Shown: positions 22,330-24,823 of the stretch, piece by piece
Position numbering within the stretch: the first letter of the stretch is position 1
Layout of the letters: each line of letters opens with the position of its first letter
NCBI GenBank assembly: GCA_002314675.1
Contig: DCGZ01000079.1
Span: 1 to 24,823 of the forward strand
DNA: 24,823 bases
Source of the DNA: Fibrobacter sp. UBA1765
GTDB lineage: Bacteria > Fibrobacterota > Fibrobacteria > Fibrobacterales > Fibrobacteraceae
Direction of reading: 5' to 3'
Notes under the pieces: model-generated
Database searches by the model: none
Told to the model about the DNA's origin: nothing
What the model saw: the letters and a program-made list of their open reading frames with translations, nothing else
Position numbers and translations under genes: made by a program

Positions 22330-23781
22330 CTAGTTCTGCGCCTGGATTGCTGTGAGGGCGATTGTGTAGACAATGTCTTCTACAAGTGCGCCACGGCTAA
22401 GGTCGTTCACTGGCTTTGCAAGGCCCTGGAGCATCGGGCCAACGGCGATAACGCCCTGGGCACTGCGCTGAACAGCCTTGTAGCAAATGTTACCAGCGTT
22501 CAAGTTCGGGAACACATAGACTGTTGCCTTACCTGCAACTGGGCTACCAGGCATCTTCTGGCTTGCAACGCTCATAGTGCTTGCTGCGTCGTACTGGAGC
22601 GGGCCATCTACGACAACGTCTGGGCGGTTTGTCTTGAGGCTTTCGAGAGCTGCCTTGACGAGGTCGACATCGTCGCCCTTGCCGGATTTGCCTGTGCTGT
22701 AGCTAAGCATTGCTACGCGAGCCGGGAGACCGAATGCCTTTGCAGTGTCGTAGCACTGTGCTGCAATGCCTGCGAGGCCTTCTGCATCTGGGTTCGGGGT
22801 AACGGCGCAGTCACCGAATACGAATGTTTCGGATGGCAAGCACATAAAGAATACGGAGCTAACGGACTTTACGCCAGGTGCGCACTTGATGATCTGGAGA
22901 GCCGGGCGAACGGTATCTGCTGTGGAATGTACAGCGCCGCTTACGAGGCCGTCTACTTCACCCATCTTAAGCATCATGGTGCCAAGCATTACGGAATCCT
23001 TGAGCTGTTCTGTTGCCTGTTCTTCGGTCATGCCCTTGGACTTGCGGAGTTCAACGAGCGTCGGAACATACTTTTTGCCAGTGTCTTCGTTGACTTCGAT
23101 GATTTCAAGGCCTTCTGGAATCTTAAGACCCTTGCTTGCTGCAACGGCTTCGATTTCGGAACGCTTGCCAAGGAGAACTGGAACTGCGATCTTGCGTTCA
23201 AAGGCAAGGATTGCAGCTTCGACGGTGCGCGGTTCGGAACCTTCCGGGAGAACAATGCGCTTTACGTTTGCGCTAGCCTTCTTCAAGAGGTTTGCGCGGA
23301 ATTCAGCCTGGGAAACCTTGTGTTCTGGAGCTTCTTTTGCAAGGTCAGCTGCAATGACTTCACTAGCGTTTGCTGGAGTTGCTGTTGCGATAACGCGAAC
23401 GCGAGCGTCCTTAAGTTCTGCTGCAAATACTGCTGCGTCTTCTTCGTTGCTTGCGGCAAGGATTACGCTTGCGTCAATGGCGAGAGCGAGGGATTCGTTG
23501 AGCTTGCGAGCAAAGCATGGGTTTTCTGGAATGTTTACGCCGTTCACGAGTGCGATTTCTGCGCCTTCGGTCTTTTCGAAAAATTCAAGGACCTTGTTTT
23601 CCATTACGACAGGGCCGTTGCCTGCTGCAAATTCCTTCTTTGCGCTTGCGATGCATTTTTCGCAGAATAGGGTGCAAAGGGTTGCCTTGCCTGCCTTTTG
23701 TGCTGCGGCAAGTGCTGCTTCGGCAACTTCTGTTGCCTTGTTATCTGTTCCAACAGGAACGATGAGATATGTACGTTTCAT
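22330..23781 (-). CDS. pta: Phosphate acetyltransferase
   Basis: Pta interconverts acetyl-CoA and acetyl phosphate in acetate metabolism. The PTA_PTB catalytic domain covers about 155-480: KRIVLPEGSEPRTVEAA, GEVDGLVSGAVHSTADTVRPALQI, SSVFFMCLPSETFVFGDCAVTPNPDAEGLA, MLSYSTGKSGKG, PDVVVDGPLQYDAA and VFPNLNAGNICYKAVQR. The N-terminal 150 residues resemble a shrunken P-loop domain of the long Pta form: MKRTYLIVPVGTDNKAT where E. coli has LIPTGTSVGLTS, and LVNGVNIPENPCFARKLNESLALAIDASVIL matching its EGLVPT..LN region. The DRTGG-type middle domain is absent. No ackA is in the window. The -10 candidate TATTTT is on the minus strand at 23821-23816, with an AAGG ribosome site. Confidence 0.95.
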   Translation of the reverse strand: MKRTYLIVPVGTDNKATEVAEAALAAAQKAGKATLCTLFCEKCIASAKKEFAAGNGPVVMENKVLEFFEKTEGAEIALVNGVNIPENPCFARKLNESLALAIDASVILAASNEEDAAVFAAELKDARVRVIATATPANASEVIAADLAKEAPEHKVSQAEFRANLLKKASANVKRIVLPEGSEPRTVEAAILAFERKIAVPVLLGKRSEIEAVAASKGLKIPEGLEIIEVNEDTGKKYVPTLVELRKSKGMTEEQATEQLKDSVMLGTMMLKMGEVDGLVSGAVHSTADTVRPALQIIKCAPGVKSVSSVFFMCLPSETFVFGDCAVTPNPDAEGLAGIAAQCYDTAKAFGLPARVAMLSYSTGKSGKGDDVDLVKAALESLKTNRPDVVVDGPLQYDAASTMSVASQKMPGSPVAGKATVYVFPNLNAGNICYKAVQRSAQGVIAVGPMLQGLAKPVNDLSRGALVEDIVYTIALTAIQAQN

Positions 23782-23815
23782 AATATGCCTTTTTAAGTAA
23801 AATCAATACATCCAT

Positions 23816-23821
23816 AAAATA
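23816..23821 (-). promoter_or_regulatory. Candidate pta -10 box (TATTTT)
   Basis: TATTTT on the minus strand predicts a leader of about 28 bases ending in AAAAAGG before the ATG. No sigma-54 type GG/GC pair is seen in this gap, although a sigma-54 activator gene lies upstream. Confidence 0.35.
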
Positions 23822-23875
23822 GATAAAGACTCCTGCTTAGGCTAATGGTATTTGAAAAAATCACCTTTTTAAAAC

Positions 23876-24769
23876 CTAGAGTTCATTCATTTTCCTTAGC
23901 TGGTAACAGAGGCTCCCTCGACTGATTCCAAGTTTCCTTGCGGCAAGCGACTTGTTGAAGCGACATTCTTCAAGAATCATCAAAATTGTCTCTTTACCAA
24001 TTTTTTGGCGTTTGCTTTCAAGTTTTGCCGGTTTTGAATAATACTGGATAGATTCTTCGCCTAGTAGTGTTGATATACCAATTCGCTGTTCCCTTAGCAA
24101 GTGGTAACGCTCCAAAATATTCTTGAGTTGTCGAATGTTTCCGGGCCAGCTAAATGCCTGCAATTTTTGAATTTCGGAAGTTGTCAAGTTTCGGTTCCAG
24201 GCGTTGTAGAAATTATCTGCTTCGATTTGCCTCCATACATCGTTTGCAATCTGCGAAAATTCCTCAATCCTTTCTCTTAACGGTGGCACTTTAATCGGGA
24301 ATACGTTTAGCCTAAAGAACAGGTCTTCGCGAAATTTGCCTTGCTGGACAAGCTCCGGTAAATTCCTGTTTGTTGCGCAAATGAGTCTGAAGTTTACACT
24401 TACTTCTTGATGGGCTCCAATGGGGAGAACCTTCTTTTCTTGCAGAATGCGAAGTAGCCTTGCCTGGCTTTGCAACGGGAGCTCGCCGATTTCGTCTAAA
24501 AAGAGAGAGCCGCCTTCTGCGGCGCGAACAACGCCTGGCCTGCTTGTTGTTGCTCCTGTATATGCGCCCTTTTCGGCACCTTCCAGAATGCTTTCAATAA
24601 GCGTTGTTGGAATGGCTCCGCAATTTAGCGCGATAAAGGGGCCGCGGCTGCGAATGCTTTGCTCATGAATTTTCCGTGCGGCGACTTCCTTGCCCGCCCC
24701 GGATTCACCGAGTATTAAAACGGGCACTTCGGCGCTAGCCGCGATTCTTAACATTTCTTTGTACTGCAT
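23876..24769 (-). CDS. Sigma-54-dependent transcriptional activator, AAA+ plus Fis-type HTH
   Basis: The 297-residue protein is an enhancer-binding activator that uses ATP to remodel sigma-54 RNA polymerase. Walker A is GESGAGKE (21-28), the sigma-54 contact loop is GAYTGA (68-73, normally GAFTGA), Walker B is GGSLFLDEIGEL (86-97), and the arginine region is FREDLFFRLNVFP (147-158). WPGNIRQL and a Fis-type helix-turn-helix (about 268-291, NKSLAARKLGISRGSLCYQL) end the protein. No receiver or GAF domain precedes the AAA+ module, as in PspF. The expected G.S..M start of the AAA+ domain is also missing: a stop codon lies four codons before ATG 24769. AGGAAC is a fair ribosome site. Confidence 0.9.
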   Translation of the reverse strand: MQYKEMLRIAASAEVPVLILGESGAGKEVAARKIHEQSIRSRGPFIALNCGAIPTTLIESILEGAEKGAYTGATTSRPGVVRAAEGGSLFLDEIGELPLQSQARLLRILQEKKVLPIGAHQEVSVNFRLICATNRNLPELVQQGKFREDLFFRLNVFPIKVPPLRERIEEFSQIANDVWRQIEADNFYNAWNRNLTTSEIQKLQAFSWPGNIRQLKNILERYHLLREQRIGISTLLGEESIQYYSKPAKLESKRQKIGKETILMILEECRFNKSLAARKLGISRGSLCYQLRKMNEL

Positions 24770-24799
24770 ACAATGTTCCTAAAGTAGTTTCGACATTCC

Positions 24800-24823
24800 T
24801 AGATTGCTTCGCTTCGCTCGCAA
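24800..24823. repeat. REP-like repeat, cut by the window edge
   Basis: The last bases read, on the minus strand, TTGCGAGCGAAGCGAAGCAA then TCTAG. This TTGCGAGCGAAGCGAAGCAAT core is a widespread intergenic repeat in many bacteria. The continuation beyond the window edge is not visible. It stands about 30 bases upstream of the sigma-54 activator start. Confidence 0.6.

Noticed and set aside
22766..23800. 344-codon plus-strand frame opposite pta
   Set aside because: Antisense to a well-conserved enzyme; Ala/Ser/Thr-rich composition is that of a shadow frame.
23782..23875. Possible sigma-54 promoter before pta
   Set aside because: No GG-N10-GC pair is visible; the TATTTT box and ribosome site explain expression more simply.

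Overview
The window looks like chromosomal DNA of a Fibrobacter (phylum Fibrobacterota), probably close to F. succinogenes. The reasons are two lipoproteins with the Fibrobacter-typical FISUMP domain (PF09603/TIGR02145) behind serine-rich linkers, a TIGR02147 (DUF4423) regulator, an AAA-ATPase-like/PD-(D/E)XK family protein, and -10 elements of the form TANNTT, sometimes TANNTTTG as in the related Bacteroidota. The species call is inference. Nearly every gene is intact. I see no tRNA, rRNA, CRISPR array, prophage or insertion sequence.

Layout. 2-1438: 5'-truncated AAA-like ATPase/nuclease. 1439-1798: AT-rich regulatory region. 1799-4172: TIGR02147 regulator overlapping a FISUMP lipoprotein. 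4209-7208: rimO and a degenerate-GGDEF/intact-EAL phosphodiesterase. 7244-9286 (minus): ferrochelatase followed by a small Omp85-like barrel protein. 9364-10908 (minus): RNase G/E with a terminator and a structured leader. 11180-11773: unknown Cys-cluster protein. 11770-12917 (minus): coiled-coil protein and a degenerate M23 (LytM) protein. 12984-14282: a 49-residue membrane protein and dnaN, ended by a strong terminator. 14492-16055: exported barrel-like protein and an OmpR-type response regulator. 16247-18043: sensor histidine kinase. 18094-20856: phosphofructokinase, a 47-residue protein, a TPR-like exported protein and a guanine deaminase-like enzyme. 20853-22244 (minus): lipoprotein with two FISUMP domains. 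22330-23781 (minus): phosphate acetyltransferase. 23876-24769 (minus): sigma-54 activator with no sensory domain. 24800-24823: edge of a REP-like repeat.

How the genes relate. Most are housekeeping: DNA clamp, RNA processing, ribosomal protein modification, glycolysis, acetate metabolism, haem synthesis. They are interleaved with envelope and signalling genes: lipoproteins, barrels, a LytM-like factor, a two-component pair and a c-di-GMP hydrolase. The most distinctive signals are four genes whose -10-like box lies 6-7 bases before the ATG, suggesting leaderless mRNAs; a regulator-lipoprotein operon with repeated sites upstream; an M23 protein lacking its catalytic His; and two unlisted small genes beside dnaN and pfk.
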